Positions 1 to 7,744 of a stretch of DNA of 64,000 bases are shown one piece after another. Source of the DNA: an uncultured Lachnospiraceae bacterium (GTDB lineage Bacteria; Bacillota; Clostridia; Lachnospirales; Lachnospiraceae); contig CACZBF010000014.1 of NCBI GenBank assembly GCA_902779355.1, positions 1-64,000 of the forward strand, in the 5' to 3' direction. Within the stretch, counting starts at the first letter, position 1; each line of letters begins with the position of its first letter. The translations under genes were made by a program, and so were the position numbers. The notes under the pieces were generated by a model, which did no database searches, was not told where the DNA came from, and was given only the letters and a program-made list of their open reading frames with translations.

Positions 1-30
1 TTTTCAGTCATCTGTCAACTATTTTTTAAT

Positions 31-68
31 AAAAAAAGACCTCTATACCATTTCTGATATAGAGATCT
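31..68 (-). terminator. Intrinsic terminator for the minus-strand gene at 138-410
   Basis: Read on the minus strand, positions 68-56 and 49-37 form a 13-bp stem with a six-base loop. It is followed by a run of seven T (complement of 31-37). Two pairs are G-U on the minus strand but A-C mismatches on the plus strand, which supports minus-strand transcription. Confidence 0.75.
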
Positions 69-137
69 TATTCCGTCATCTTATCTTAATGACATTGGCC
101 TAAGCCCCGCTCTTTTTTCATAGATGCTGACATCTCT

Positions 138-410
138 TTAGATCCCAAATGATGATCTATCGTCCATTTCCTGAATCATCCCATTGGAAAGTAGCCGGTA
201 GAGGACGGCATCCGTCTCCTTTTCTTCCACAACGCCGATCAATTCCGCTTTGGCAAAAACCGGATGCTCTTTTAAAAATCGCATCGCCTTCTCCGTCACA
301 AAAACATGCTGTCCCCAATGGCTGATGCGATAGCCTTCCCGTTCTTCCAAAATGTGCGCATCCTGGCGGAAGGAGAAACGTGCCTCCTTCTCATACTGCG
401 GAAACGTCAT
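138..410 (-). CDS. Hypothetical protein, 90 aa
   Basis: No family recognised. The product is charged and soluble-looking, without signal peptide or membrane segment. A stretch around residues 40-80 (VFVTEKAMRFLKEHP, then VLYRLLSNGMIQEMDD) has the alternation expected of a small alpha/beta or winged-helix fold, but this is only an impression. A good terminator lies just downstream at 31-68, which supports a real transcript. No convincing ribosome binding site precedes the ATG at 410, and the first 31 bases overlap the opposing frame at 380-823. The true start could therefore be internal, or the gene could be a remnant. Confidence 0.45.
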   Translation of the reverse strand: MTFPQYEKEARFSFRQDAHILEEREGYRISHWGQHVFVTEKAMRFLKEHPVFAKAELIGVVEEKETDAVLYRLLSNGMIQEMDDRSSFGI

Positions 411-823
411 TTTTTTCTTTTGGAAGGAAAGAGGCAGCCGCTCCGGCCGTCCTTCCCTTTTCTCTTGTCGCGGAAGGTGACGCGGCCATGCTCATGGTTC
501 AGTTATTCCAAGGAGAACTGAAATTCTTTTTCCCCGATCCGGAAAACTACTACTATCTTCCTGACGAAGACACCGCCATCCACCGTTCTGTCGGGGGCTT
601 CGTGGATCGTGCTCATCGCGTTCCCGCGAAAAAAAGTAACTGTTACACGAAAAAAAGCGGCCTCTTCGTGCCGCAACCGGAACCGCTTTATACCCCTGCG
701 TTTTATGCTGCTTTTAAAGACCCGCTTTCCTATTTTCCCCTTCCGGATGCGTTCGATCCGGGTAGTGACAATATCCGCCGGTACATGAATGCTTGCGTGA
801 AGTATCTTGTTCTAAAGAAATGA
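380..823 (+). pseudogene. Probable 5'-truncated gene fragment, 147 codons from a GTG
   Basis: The second half looks like genuine protein: motifs NYYYLPDEDTAIHRSVGGF and PEPLYTPAFYAAF, ending in KYLVLKK. From memory, it resembles the C-terminal part of RNase H-like (YprB-type) proteins of Lachnospiraceae; this is unverified. The frame is open from 326, after a TGA at 323-325, but holds no ATG before 488. The only early start is the GTG at 380, which has no clear Shine-Dalgarno and lies inside an opposing ORF. The N-terminal residues are low-complexity and unlike the rest. I read this as the surviving 3' end of a longer gene. A short intact gene starting at the ATG at 488 is the alternative. 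Confidence 0.45.
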
Positions 824-827
824 CTGA

Positions 828-980
828 TCAAAACAAAAAACCGTGAGTCGCCCCTAACATCTGCCTCCGAGGATCCTGATCGTCACTCCATCGTCCGTGA
901 TGCGGAGACGACCTGTCAGGTCGGTTTCCATCAGAAACGGTATCGTGCAGTTGAATATGCAAAGTCATGATTTCCTTCAT
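828..980 (-). other. Small ORF (50 codons) coupled to the DmpA-type peptidase stop, possible frameshifted remnant
   Basis: The ATG at 978-980 overlaps the peptidase TGA as ATGA, an arrangement typical of translational coupling. It opens a 50-codon frame beginning MKEIMTLHIQLHDTV. Further along, a different frame on the same strand reads more like natural protein (METDLTGRLRITDDGVTIRI, stop near 850). The two halves together would make one plausible small protein if a frameshift lay near 930. It may be a decayed gene, or chance. No family recognised. Confidence 0.25.
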
Positions 981-1954
981 TCCTGTTTCTCTCCGAAGAC
1001 ATCCCCATACGCCGGGAAGCCGTATGCACCCGCTGCGCTTTTGACTGCGGTGACAATGGCGTCTGCCATCACCTTCGCCGCCAGTGTCCCGATGAGATCC
1101 ATATCGGCCTTTACCTTGCCGCTCGAGAGCGCGTAGATACTATCTCCATCCAGCGAGGTATGTACCGGCTTAATACACCTCGCATAGCCGTTATGCGCCA
1201 TAGAAGCGATCTTGGAAAGCTGCATCTTATTGAAAGCTGCGTTTGTCAGGATCGCACCGATCGTGGTGTTACCGGTAAAACCACCTTGCTGTGCATCGGC
1301 CATTTCGATCATGACCTGCTCCGTGTTGCGGAAAGACCGTTTATCCTCCGAAAGAAGTCCCGCAATGATTTTCCCCGTGTCTGGATCATAGATATCACCG
1401 ATGGCATTAACAGCTACGATGGCACCGAGCCTGATCTCACCGATGCTGACAGCCGCACTGCCGATCCCGGTCTTCATACAATAATCCATGCCAAGCCATT
1501 TCCCCACCGTGGCACCGCAACCGGCGCCAAAGTTGCCGTCTTTGTAATTGCCCTTTTCAGCATTGATGCATGCCTGCTCTCCCATCTTCTGATCCGGCCT
1601 TGTCATAGGATCCCCCACCGTCAGATCAAAAATGTCTGACTGACAAACCTGCGGGATATGGGTAATCCCCATATCGTAACCGATCTGATGCGCTTCCAGA
1701 TAACGAAGCACACCGCCGGAAGCATCCAACCCGAATGTAGAACCGCCTCCGAGCACCAGCGCGTGGATTACCTCAGCTGCAGAGAAAGGACGGAGCAGCT
1801 CGCATTCTCTGGAGGCAGGCCCGCCGCCGCGAATATCCACACCCGCTGCCATTCCGGTCTCTGAGATGATCACGGTGACCCCGGTCGCCGCTTTCTCATC
1901 TTCCGTCTGTCCAATCTTAAAATCCTCCAGATCCGTGATCGCGATCTTTTTCAT
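977..1954 (-). CDS. P1 (DmpA/NylC) family N-terminal-nucleophile peptidase
   Basis: 325 aa, the usual size for the S58/DmpA family of aminopeptidases and amide hydrolases, which self-cleave to expose an N-terminal Ser or Thr nucleophile. The sequence shows the glycine-rich family core (VIHALVLGGGSTFGLDASGG, residues about 62-81), the block FGAGCGATVGKWLG, and the candidate self-cleavage site GNTTIGAIL (about residue 230), where Asn-Thr would be cut as in NylC. No signal peptide, so probably cytoplasmic. The substrate could be beta-peptides or other short amides; it cannot be told from sequence. An AGGAGG site precedes the ATG. It lies downstream of cheR, separated from it by a terminator, so it is probably transcribed separately. 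Confidence 0.9.
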   Translation of the reverse strand: MKKIAITDLEDFKIGQTEDEKAATGVTVIISETGMAAGVDIRGGGPASRECELLRPFSAAEVIHALVLGGGSTFGLDASGGVLRYLEAHQIGYDMGITHIPQVCQSDIFDLTVGDPMTRPDQKMGEQACINAEKGNYKDGNFGAGCGATVGKWLGMDYCMKTGIGSAAVSIGEIRLGAIVAVNAIGDIYDPDTGKIIAGLLSEDKRSFRNTEQVMIEMADAQQGGFTGNTTIGAILTNAAFNKMQLSKIASMAHNGYARCIKPVHTSLDGDSIYALSSGKVKADMDLIGTLAAKVMADAIVTAVKSAAGAYGFPAYGDVFGEKQE

Positions 1955-1983
1955 ATGACCCTTCTCCTCCTTGTGATTTCTTT

Positions 1984-2017
1984 CAAAAAAAAGGTTTCGG
2001 CTACGCCGCCGAAACCT
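1984..2017 (-). terminator. Intrinsic terminator after cheR
   Basis: Arms 1992-2000 and 2009-2017 pair over 9 bp. On the minus strand they are followed by a long T run (complement of 1985-1991). It separates cheR from the peptidase gene. Confidence 0.85.
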
Positions 2018-2034
2018 CGTACATTTCTTTGCTC

Positions 2035-2820
2035 TTATTTCGCTTCCGCGTCTTTCACGAAGAAGAAACTCTGCTTCCGGCCGAAGCCGATGTCACGATA
2101 ATTCATGATCTGCTCGGTACTGCCGATGAAAAGCATCCCGCCCATGACAAGCGACTTGTTGAACTTCTTGTAAATCTCGTCCTTGGCTTCCTCAGTGAAG
2201 TAGATCACGACGTTACGACAAACGATCAAATGACATCCGGTGGGATATGGATCTTTCAGAAGATTATGCTCCTTAAATTCCACACGGGCTATGATCTCAT
2301 CCGCAATCTTGAAAGATTCGCCGACCTGCTTGAAGTATTTCTTTTTCAGATCCGCCGGAACACCTGCGATACTCTTTTCATTATAGAGTCCGACCTTCGC
2401 TTTGCCGATAACGGTCTTATCAATGTCCGTCGCGATGATCTTGATCTGGTTGATCGGAAGATGCTTACTCAGTGCCATGACCAGCGAATACGGCTCGTCA
2501 CCCGTGGAGCAGGCTGCGCTCCAGATCTTTAAGTTCTTGCCGAACTTCTCGATCAACGCCGGGAAAACCTCACGATCCATGAACGCCCATTGATCGGGAT
2601 TCCGGTAAAACTCGGAAACGTTGATCGTCATGAAGTTGATGAATTCATCGAACTTCTCTTTGTTGGTCTTGATCAGCGTGAAGTAATCAGCAAAGGACTT
2701 CTGCCCGTTTTTGGTCACGAGCGTCTCGATGCGGCGCTTCATCTGCTTTTCTTTGTAACAGGTCAGATCAATGGATGTCAGCCGCAATATGTCGGCTTCA
2801 AACTTTTCATATCCTTCCAT
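2035..2820 (-). CDS. cheR: CheR-type chemoreceptor glutamate methyltransferase
   Basis: 261 aa. SAM-dependent methylation of glutamate side chains in methyl-accepting chemotaxis proteins. The short N-terminal helical CheR_N domain (to about residue 75) precedes the Rossmann-like methyltransferase domain. That domain shows the SAM-binding loop WSAACSTGDEPYSL (about 100-113), the acidic ATDID motif, and the late signature CRNVVIYF. No C-terminal TPR or receptor-tethering pentapeptide domain, so it is the simple form. The only receptor in the window is about 17 kb away (19753-21462). It follows rpsA by 21 bp on the same strand, so it may be read from that operon, and it ends at a strong terminator. 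Confidence 0.93.
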   Translation of the reverse strand: MEGYEKFEADILRLTSIDLTCYKEKQMKRRIETLVTKNGQKSFADYFTLIKTNKEKFDEFINFMTINVSEFYRNPDQWAFMDREVFPALIEKFGKNLKIWSAACSTGDEPYSLVMALSKHLPINQIKIIATDIDKTVIGKAKVGLYNEKSIAGVPADLKKKYFKQVGESFKIADEIIARVEFKEHNLLKDPYPTGCHLIVCRNVVIYFTEEAKDEIYKKFNKSLVMGGMLFIGSTEQIMNYRDIGFGRKQSFFFVKDAEAK

Positions 2821-2841
2821 AAGGTCCCGTCCTCCGTGAAA

Positions 2842-3990
2842 TTATGCCTCTTCCGGCTTTTCCTCAGACGCTTCTGCCTCCATCTCCTGTCCTACTGCGT
2901 CGATATCCACATCCGCAACATCTGCGTCCGCTTCCGGCTCCTCCGGAAGAAGCGCTTTCATGCTGAGACTGATCTTCTTATCTGCTTCGTTGAAATCTAC
3001 GATCTTCGCTTCGATCTCCTGCCCGGTGGTCAGTACATCCGACGGCTTCTCGATATGCTCTTTTGCGATCTGGGATACATGCAGTAATGCATCTACGCCA
3101 GGCGCCAGCTCAATGAAAGCACCAAACTCGGTCATACGTGCGACCTTGCCGGTCACGATCGTACCGACTGCAAAGCGATCTGCCGCATCCTTCCACGGAT
3201 TCTCATCTTCAAACTTCATGGAAAGCGCGATCTTGTCCTCACGGATATCCTTAATGAAAACACGGACATCATCTCCGGACTTGAACAGTTTCTTCGGATT
3301 CTCGATCCGCCCCCAGCTCATCTCGGAGATATGAAGCAGGCCGTCCGCACCGCCGAGATCGATAAATGCGCCGAAATCGGTCACATTCTTGACCTTGCCT
3401 TCGATCACATCGCCAACCTTGATCCGGCTGAAGAGCTCTTTCTGACGCTCTGCTTTATCCGCTTCGAGAAGCTGTCTGCGGTCACCGATGATCCGGCGTC
3501 TGCGCGGATTGAACTCGGTAATCACGAACTCGATCTCCTGTCCCTGATACTTCGTGAGATCCTTTTCGTAGCTGTCACTGACGAGGCTCGCGGGAATGAA
3601 GACCCTTGCATCCTCGACTACAACGGACAGCCCGCCGGAAAGCACCTGAACGACTGTCGCTTTCAGGACTTCGTGATTCTCAAATGCCTCTTCCAAACGC
3701 TTGTTGCCTTTCTCCAAAGCAAGGTGCTTATAGGAAAGGATCACCTGTCCCTCGCCGTCATTGACCTTCAGGACTTTTGCTTCCATTGTGTCCCCGACCT
3801 TGACGACTGTGGTAAGGTCGACAGGATCATTGCTGTATTCATTCCGCGTGATGATTCCATCAGACTTATAACCGATGTTCAGGATGATTTCATCCGGTTT
3901 CACATCAATGACAGTGCCCTCAACGACCTCCCCATTTCTGATTGTTTTAAATGACTCGTCTAGCATTTGTTCAAAACTCATTTCGGACAT
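2842..3990 (-). CDS. rpsA: Ribosomal protein S1 homologue with four S1 domains
   Basis: 382 aa with four consecutive S1 RNA-binding repeats (about residues 16-84, 100-165, 190-260 and 275-345) and an acidic tail. The third and fourth carry the classic VTDFGAFIDLGGADGLLHIS and MTEFGAFIELAPGVDALLHVS-like cores. Clostridial S1 proteins of this size are ribosome-associated RNA-binding proteins thought to help mRNA recruitment. The ATG at 3990 has an AGGAGG nine bases upstream and lies inside the last codons of ispH (20-bp overlap, different frame). In many Clostridia the two genes are fused into one polypeptide; here they are separate but physically overlapped. Confidence 0.93.
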   Translation of the reverse strand: MSEMSFEQMLDESFKTIRNGEVVEGTVIDVKPDEIILNIGYKSDGIITRNEYSNDPVDLTTVVKVGDTMEAKVLKVNDGEGQVILSYKHLALEKGNKRLEEAFENHEVLKATVVQVLSGGLSVVVEDARVFIPASLVSDSYEKDLTKYQGQEIEFVITEFNPRRRRIIGDRRQLLEADKAERQKELFSRIKVGDVIEGKVKNVTDFGAFIDLGGADGLLHISEMSWGRIENPKKLFKSGDDVRVFIKDIREDKIALSMKFEDENPWKDAADRFAVGTIVTGKVARMTEFGAFIELAPGVDALLHVSQIAKEHIEKPSDVLTTGQEIEAKIVDFNEADKKISLSMKALLPEEPEADADVADVDIDAVGQEMEAEASEEKPEEA

Positions 3991-4822
3991 AATTTTGAAC
4001 CTCCTCGATTATATTTTTGGGGGTTGAAGCACCTGCCGTAATCCCGATCGTTTCGAAATCCTTGAGCAACTCAACTCCTAAGTCATTCTTCGTCTGGATG
4101 TAATACGCGTTGGGACAATGATTGCGGCAGATCTCGTAGAGTTTCTGCGTATTGGAGCTTCCTTTACCCCCTATCACAATCATAGCGTCAACACCGGATG
4201 CGATCTCTTCTGCCTCCAGTTGACGCTCCTCTGTGGCATTACAGATAGTATTCAAGACTATACTATCATAACCTTTTTTTTGTATGATTTCAACTAATTC
4301 TTGAAATTTCGTGTGTCGAAACGTAGTCTGGGACACAATACACAGTTTCTGTTCTTTGGATGTAAAACCCTCAGCTTCCTCCGTGGTTTCGATCACATCG
4401 GTCGGCGCGTCCAGACACCACCCGCGGATCCCCTCCACTTCCGGATGGTTGGCATTGCCGATAATGACGATATGACAGCCTTTTGCGGCATGTTCCTGCA
4501 CGGCCCGGTGGATTTTGGAGACAAACGGACAGGTAGCGTTCACCACCTCATAGCCCGCTTCCTCGATTGCTCGCAGCTCCGCCTCGGACACGCCGTGCGA
4601 ACGGATGATCATGACACCCTTCTCGTATTCTGACAATTCCGATAGTTCATGGAGTACCGTCACACCCTTCTCCTTCAGGTCACGCACCACTTCTTCGTTG
4701 TGGATGATAGGCCCGTACGTATAGATTGGGCGACGCTCTTTTTGGATCTGTTCGTAAACCGTATCCACCGCACGCTGCACGCCAAAACAAAAGCCCGCGG
4801 TCTTCGCCAGAATCACTTTCAA
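3971..4822 (-). CDS. ispH: 4-hydroxy-3-methylbut-2-enyl diphosphate reductase
   Basis: 283 aa. Iron-sulfur enzyme catalysing the last step of the MEP isoprenoid pathway, HMBPP to IPP plus DMAPP. The three cluster-ligand cysteines are visible in GFCFGV (about residue 12), NATCPFV (about 96) and NTICNATEERQ (about 193). The HNEEVV, RSHGV and GNANHPEVEG histidine motifs and the C-terminal GITAGASTP block are present. It overlaps cmk upstream by 4 bp (ATGA) and rpsA downstream by 20 bp, so the three are almost certainly co-translated from one message. Length is normal for stand-alone IspH. Confidence 0.96.
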   Translation of the reverse strand: MKVILAKTAGFCFGVQRAVDTVYEQIQKERRPIYTYGPIIHNEEVVRDLKEKGVTVLHELSELSEYEKGVMIIRSHGVSEAELRAIEEAGYEVVNATCPFVSKIHRAVQEHAAKGCHIVIIGNANHPEVEGIRGWCLDAPTDVIETTEEAEGFTSKEQKLCIVSQTTFRHTKFQELVEIIQKKGYDSIVLNTICNATEERQLEAEEIASGVDAMIVIGGKGSSNTQKLYEICRNHCPNAYYIQTKNDLGVELLKDFETIGITAGASTPKNIIEEVQNYVRNEF

Positions 4823-5487
4823 AGCCCCGTTTTCTCCTTTATGATCTCTCTGATCCTCTCCACCACTTCCTCAATGGTAAGTGTCGACGAGTCCACCAAA
4901 ACCGCATCCGCGGCCTGTGTCAGCGGCGCGGCTTCTCTATGCATATCGCGGTCGTCGCGTTCTGCAATGTCCTTTTCAATCACGGAAAGTTCCGGCGCCG
5001 TGCCGTTCTTTTCCATCAGTTCCTTATATCTGCGCTCTGCCCGCGTTCTGGTGCTGGCAGTCAGGTAAATCTTAACCTCCGCATCCGGCAGCACGGCCGT
5101 CCCGATATCGCGTCCGTCCATGACTACGTCGGTCTCTTCCGCCAGTTTTTTCTGAGATGCCGTAAGCTTCGCGCGCACCCCTGCATAAGCACTGGAAGCG
5201 CTTGCCATATTGCCGACTTCCTCGGTTCGCAGATGTGCAGTCACATTTTCCCCGTTTAAAAACACCTGCTGCTCCTCGTTCACATAGGAAAGCGTCACCG
5301 TATCTTCATTGGCCGCGGCCACGATCCGCTCCTCGTCCTTCACATCGAGTCCGCGCCGCAGGAAATCGATCGCCAGCGCTCGGTACATCGCGCCGGTATC
5401 CACATAAACAAACTGCAGTTCTTTCGCCAGCCTCTTTGCGATCGTGCTTTTGCCGGCGCCCGCCGGTCCGTCAATTGCTATCTTCAT
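4819..5487 (-). CDS. cmk: Cytidylate kinase
   Basis: 222 aa. Phosphorylates CMP and dCMP with ATP in pyrimidine nucleotide recycling. The P-loop IDGPAGAGKSTIAKRLA is at residues 4-20, followed by YVDTGAMYRALA and the MDGRDIGTAVLPDA nucleoside-binding block. The ATG at 5487 is chosen because it is the family N-terminus (MKIAIDGP) and forms a 4-bp ATGA overlap with the stop of the flavoprotein gene. It ends with another ATGA overlap into ispH. The cmk-ispH-rpsA order is a common clostridial arrangement. Confidence 0.96.
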   Translation of the reverse strand: MKIAIDGPAGAGKSTIAKRLAKELQFVYVDTGAMYRALAIDFLRRGLDVKDEERIVAAANEDTVTLSYVNEEQQVFLNGENVTAHLRTEEVGNMASASSAYAGVRAKLTASQKKLAEETDVVMDGRDIGTAVLPDAEVKIYLTASTRTRAERRYKELMEKNGTAPELSVIEKDIAERDDRDMHREAAPLTQAADAVLVDSSTLTIEEVVERIREIIKEKTGL

Positions 5488-6731
5488 TTTTCGCTCCTTT
5501 TGATGCTTTCTCCCGCAAGCCGCCCCGTAGACCATGCGATCTGCAGGTTAAAACCGCCGGTATGCGCGTCACAATCAATCATTTCTCCTGCAAAGAAGAG
5601 TCCCGGCACAAGTTTGGACTCCATCGTCGCAGGATCGATCTCCTTCACGGGAATGCCGCCGTTTGTAATGATTGCCTCCCGAAACCCCGCCGTATCAACG
5701 GCTGTCAGCGGAAAGGCTTTGAGCGCCCCAATCAGGGTCTGCCTCATCTCTTTTGTCAGCGAATGGAGGCGCGTCTGAGGGGGCAAAGATGCCGCTTCCA
5801 GCAACACTTCTCCGAGACTTTTCGGCAAGAGACGCGGCATTAATGTTTTCAACGCCTGATTTGGGGTTGCCTCGATCTCCCGCAGGATCCGCTCCGTCAG
5901 CTTCTCCTCTGTCAATGCCGGTTTCAGGTCAAGCGAAAGTGCGAGTTTCTTTCCGTCTCCGAGTCTTTCGGCCGCCCTACAGCTTGCCTTTAATGCGATC
6001 GGTCCGCTCAGCCCTGTATGGGTAAACAGCAGCTCACCAAATTCGCTGCATAGCGTCTTTCTGCCATCATATATGGTCAGGGTCACATTTTTCAAGGTCA
6101 GTCCCGCCAGACGTTCGCCAAAATGTTCTTCGGTCACAAGCGGCACCAGCGACGGTAACAACGGCGTCACCGTGTGTCCGAGGCTTCTTGCCATGGCAAA
6201 CGCCGTCCCGTCCGCCCCCGTAGTCGGATAACTCTTTCCGCCGGTTGCCAGCACGACCGCATTCGCATGAAAGGGTTTGCCTTTTTCCATGACAAGTCGA
6301 AAACCGCTCTCTCCGTCACGCTCGATCGCTGTGACCGCAGTATGAAGCCGCACGGTCACAAGCGCTTTTGCCAGTTCTTTCTCCAATGCCCTGATAATAT
6401 CCGAGGAATGATCGCTCACGGGAAAGACTCTCCCGCCGCGCTCGGTCTTTAACGGCACGTGACATCTTTCCGAAAAAAAATCCGTCACTGCGCGGTTATC
6501 AAACCCGTAAAACGCGCTGTAGAGGAATTTCGGATTCCGCTCCACCTCCGCAAAAAAATCCGAAATATCGGCATCATTCGTCAGATTGCACCGCCCCTTG
6601 CCTGTCAGGAAGAGCTTTTTCCCGAGCTTTTCGTTTTTTTCAAACAGCGTAACCGAATGGCCTGCCTCCGCAGCCGTGAGCGCTGCCATCATACCGGCCG
6701 GTCCTCCGCCGATGACTCCGACGTTACCCAT
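5484..6731 (-). CDS. HI0933-type NAD(P)/FAD-dependent oxidoreductase
   Basis: 415 aa. Flavoprotein of the HI0933/YhiN family (aminoacetone oxidase-like); the physiological substrate is not firmly established. The N-terminal FAD-binding GxGxxG motif is VIGGGPAGMMAALTAAEAGH (residues 5-24). Next come the family marker LTGKGRCNLTN (about 42-52), VLATGGKSYPTTGADG, and a C-terminal FAD-contact block GLFFAGEMIDCDAHTGGFN. The ATG at 6731 is preferred because it starts directly at the Rossmann strand. It overlaps the upstream regulator stop by 8 bp and the downstream cmk start by 4 bp, so the genes are coupled. Confidence 0.92.
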   Translation of the reverse strand: MGNVGVIGGGPAGMMAALTAAEAGHSVTLFEKNEKLGKKLFLTGKGRCNLTNDADISDFFAEVERNPKFLYSAFYGFDNRAVTDFFSERCHVPLKTERGGRVFPVSDHSSDIIRALEKELAKALVTVRLHTAVTAIERDGESGFRLVMEKGKPFHANAVVLATGGKSYPTTGADGTAFAMARSLGHTVTPLLPSLVPLVTEEHFGERLAGLTLKNVTLTIYDGRKTLCSEFGELLFTHTGLSGPIALKASCRAAERLGDGKKLALSLDLKPALTEEKLTERILREIEATPNQALKTLMPRLLPKSLGEVLLEAASLPPQTRLHSLTKEMRQTLIGALKAFPLTAVDTAGFREAIITNGGIPVKEIDPATMESKLVPGLFFAGEMIDCDAHTGGFNLQIAWSTGRLAGESIKRSEK

Positions 6732-7647
6732 TGTTTTCACCAAAGTCTGTAAGCCTGAGCCGCCTTGCATCATCCACAGGATCTAATTCATCATTACCGC
6801 CTGTCTGATAATCTCTCCAGATCTCTTCAAGCGTCTCCAGATTGCGGTTGACTTCCTTTTTGTATTTTGCGGCAAGCGCAACCAAAAGCGCATTTACAAC
6901 GCTCATCGGCGCCACCATGGACTCGATCAAAGAGGACGTGTCGCTCAATGCGATCAGATTACAGGAGGAATAAAGGTTCATCGGAGAATGTACGTTGTCC
7001 GTGATTGTAATGACCTTTGCATTCCGTTCATTCGCAAATTCCATCGCTTTCAGCGTCCGCATGGAATACCTCGGAAAACTGATCCCCACGATACAATCCT
7101 CTTTCCCAATCCGAAGCATCTGCTCAAAGATGTCATTGTCCGTGCTCATCCGAAGTGAAATCACCTGATCTCTGATCAGATTCAGATAATAGGTGAAAAG
7201 GTCCGCCACCGGTCCGCAGGCTCTGAGTCCGATCACATACACGCGACGTGCATCCGCGATCATGCCAACCGCCTGTTCAAACGCGCTGCCGTCAATCTGC
7301 TCCATGGTCTTTTTGATACGATCGCGATCCGCTTTCAGCATCGTATTTAAGATCTTGGAGTCGGAAAGCCTGCCATAGGAAGTCTCCATCCTGTCCGCCG
7401 AGTTCAGTTCCTTTTGCACCTCGGCACTCAATGCTTTCTGGAATTCCGGATATCCTTTATACCCGAGCGAAAAAGCAAATCGAACCACAGTGGACTCACT
7501 GACACCGACCTGCTCACCCAGTTCCGCTGCCGTGAAAAAAGCCGCTTGATCGTAGTGATCCGTGATAAAAGCCGCGATCAGCCTTTGCCCCTTACTCATG
7601 CTCCGGTATTGTTCATTGATCCGGTTGCGCAGATCATTCGTCGCCAT
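6724..7647 (-). CDS. MurR/RpiR family transcriptional regulator
   Basis: 307 aa. N-terminal helix-turn-helix (about residues 5-80, with LGEQVGVSESTVVRFAFSLG as the recognition segment) followed by a SIS sugar-phosphate-binding domain (about 125-265; VYVIGLRACGPVADLF and CIVGISFPRYS). Such proteins usually sense phosphosugars and control carbohydrate genes. A longer open frame exists upstream, but the ATG at 7647 with GGGGAG just ahead matches the family N-terminus. It lies 97 bp downstream of the oxaloacetate decarboxylase alpha gene and overlaps the flavoprotein gene. Its targets are unknown; the neighbouring decarboxylase cluster is one guess. Confidence 0.9.
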   Translation of the reverse strand: MATNDLRNRINEQYRSMSKGQRLIAAFITDHYDQAAFFTAAELGEQVGVSESTVVRFAFSLGYKGYPEFQKALSAEVQKELNSADRMETSYGRLSDSKILNTMLKADRDRIKKTMEQIDGSAFEQAVGMIADARRVYVIGLRACGPVADLFTYYLNLIRDQVISLRMSTDNDIFEQMLRIGKEDCIVGISFPRYSMRTLKAMEFANERNAKVITITDNVHSPMNLYSSCNLIALSDTSSLIESMVAPMSVVNALLVALAAKYKKEVNRNLETLEEIWRDYQTGGNDELDPVDDARRLRLTDFGENNG

Positions 7648-7744
7648 GTCACACTCCCCATTGATAAAATAGGAAAAATGCGCCGTAGAAGCTGTAATCT
7701 CAAGCCTCCGCGGCGCATGATCCACGTGTTCATTCAAAAGGTCA

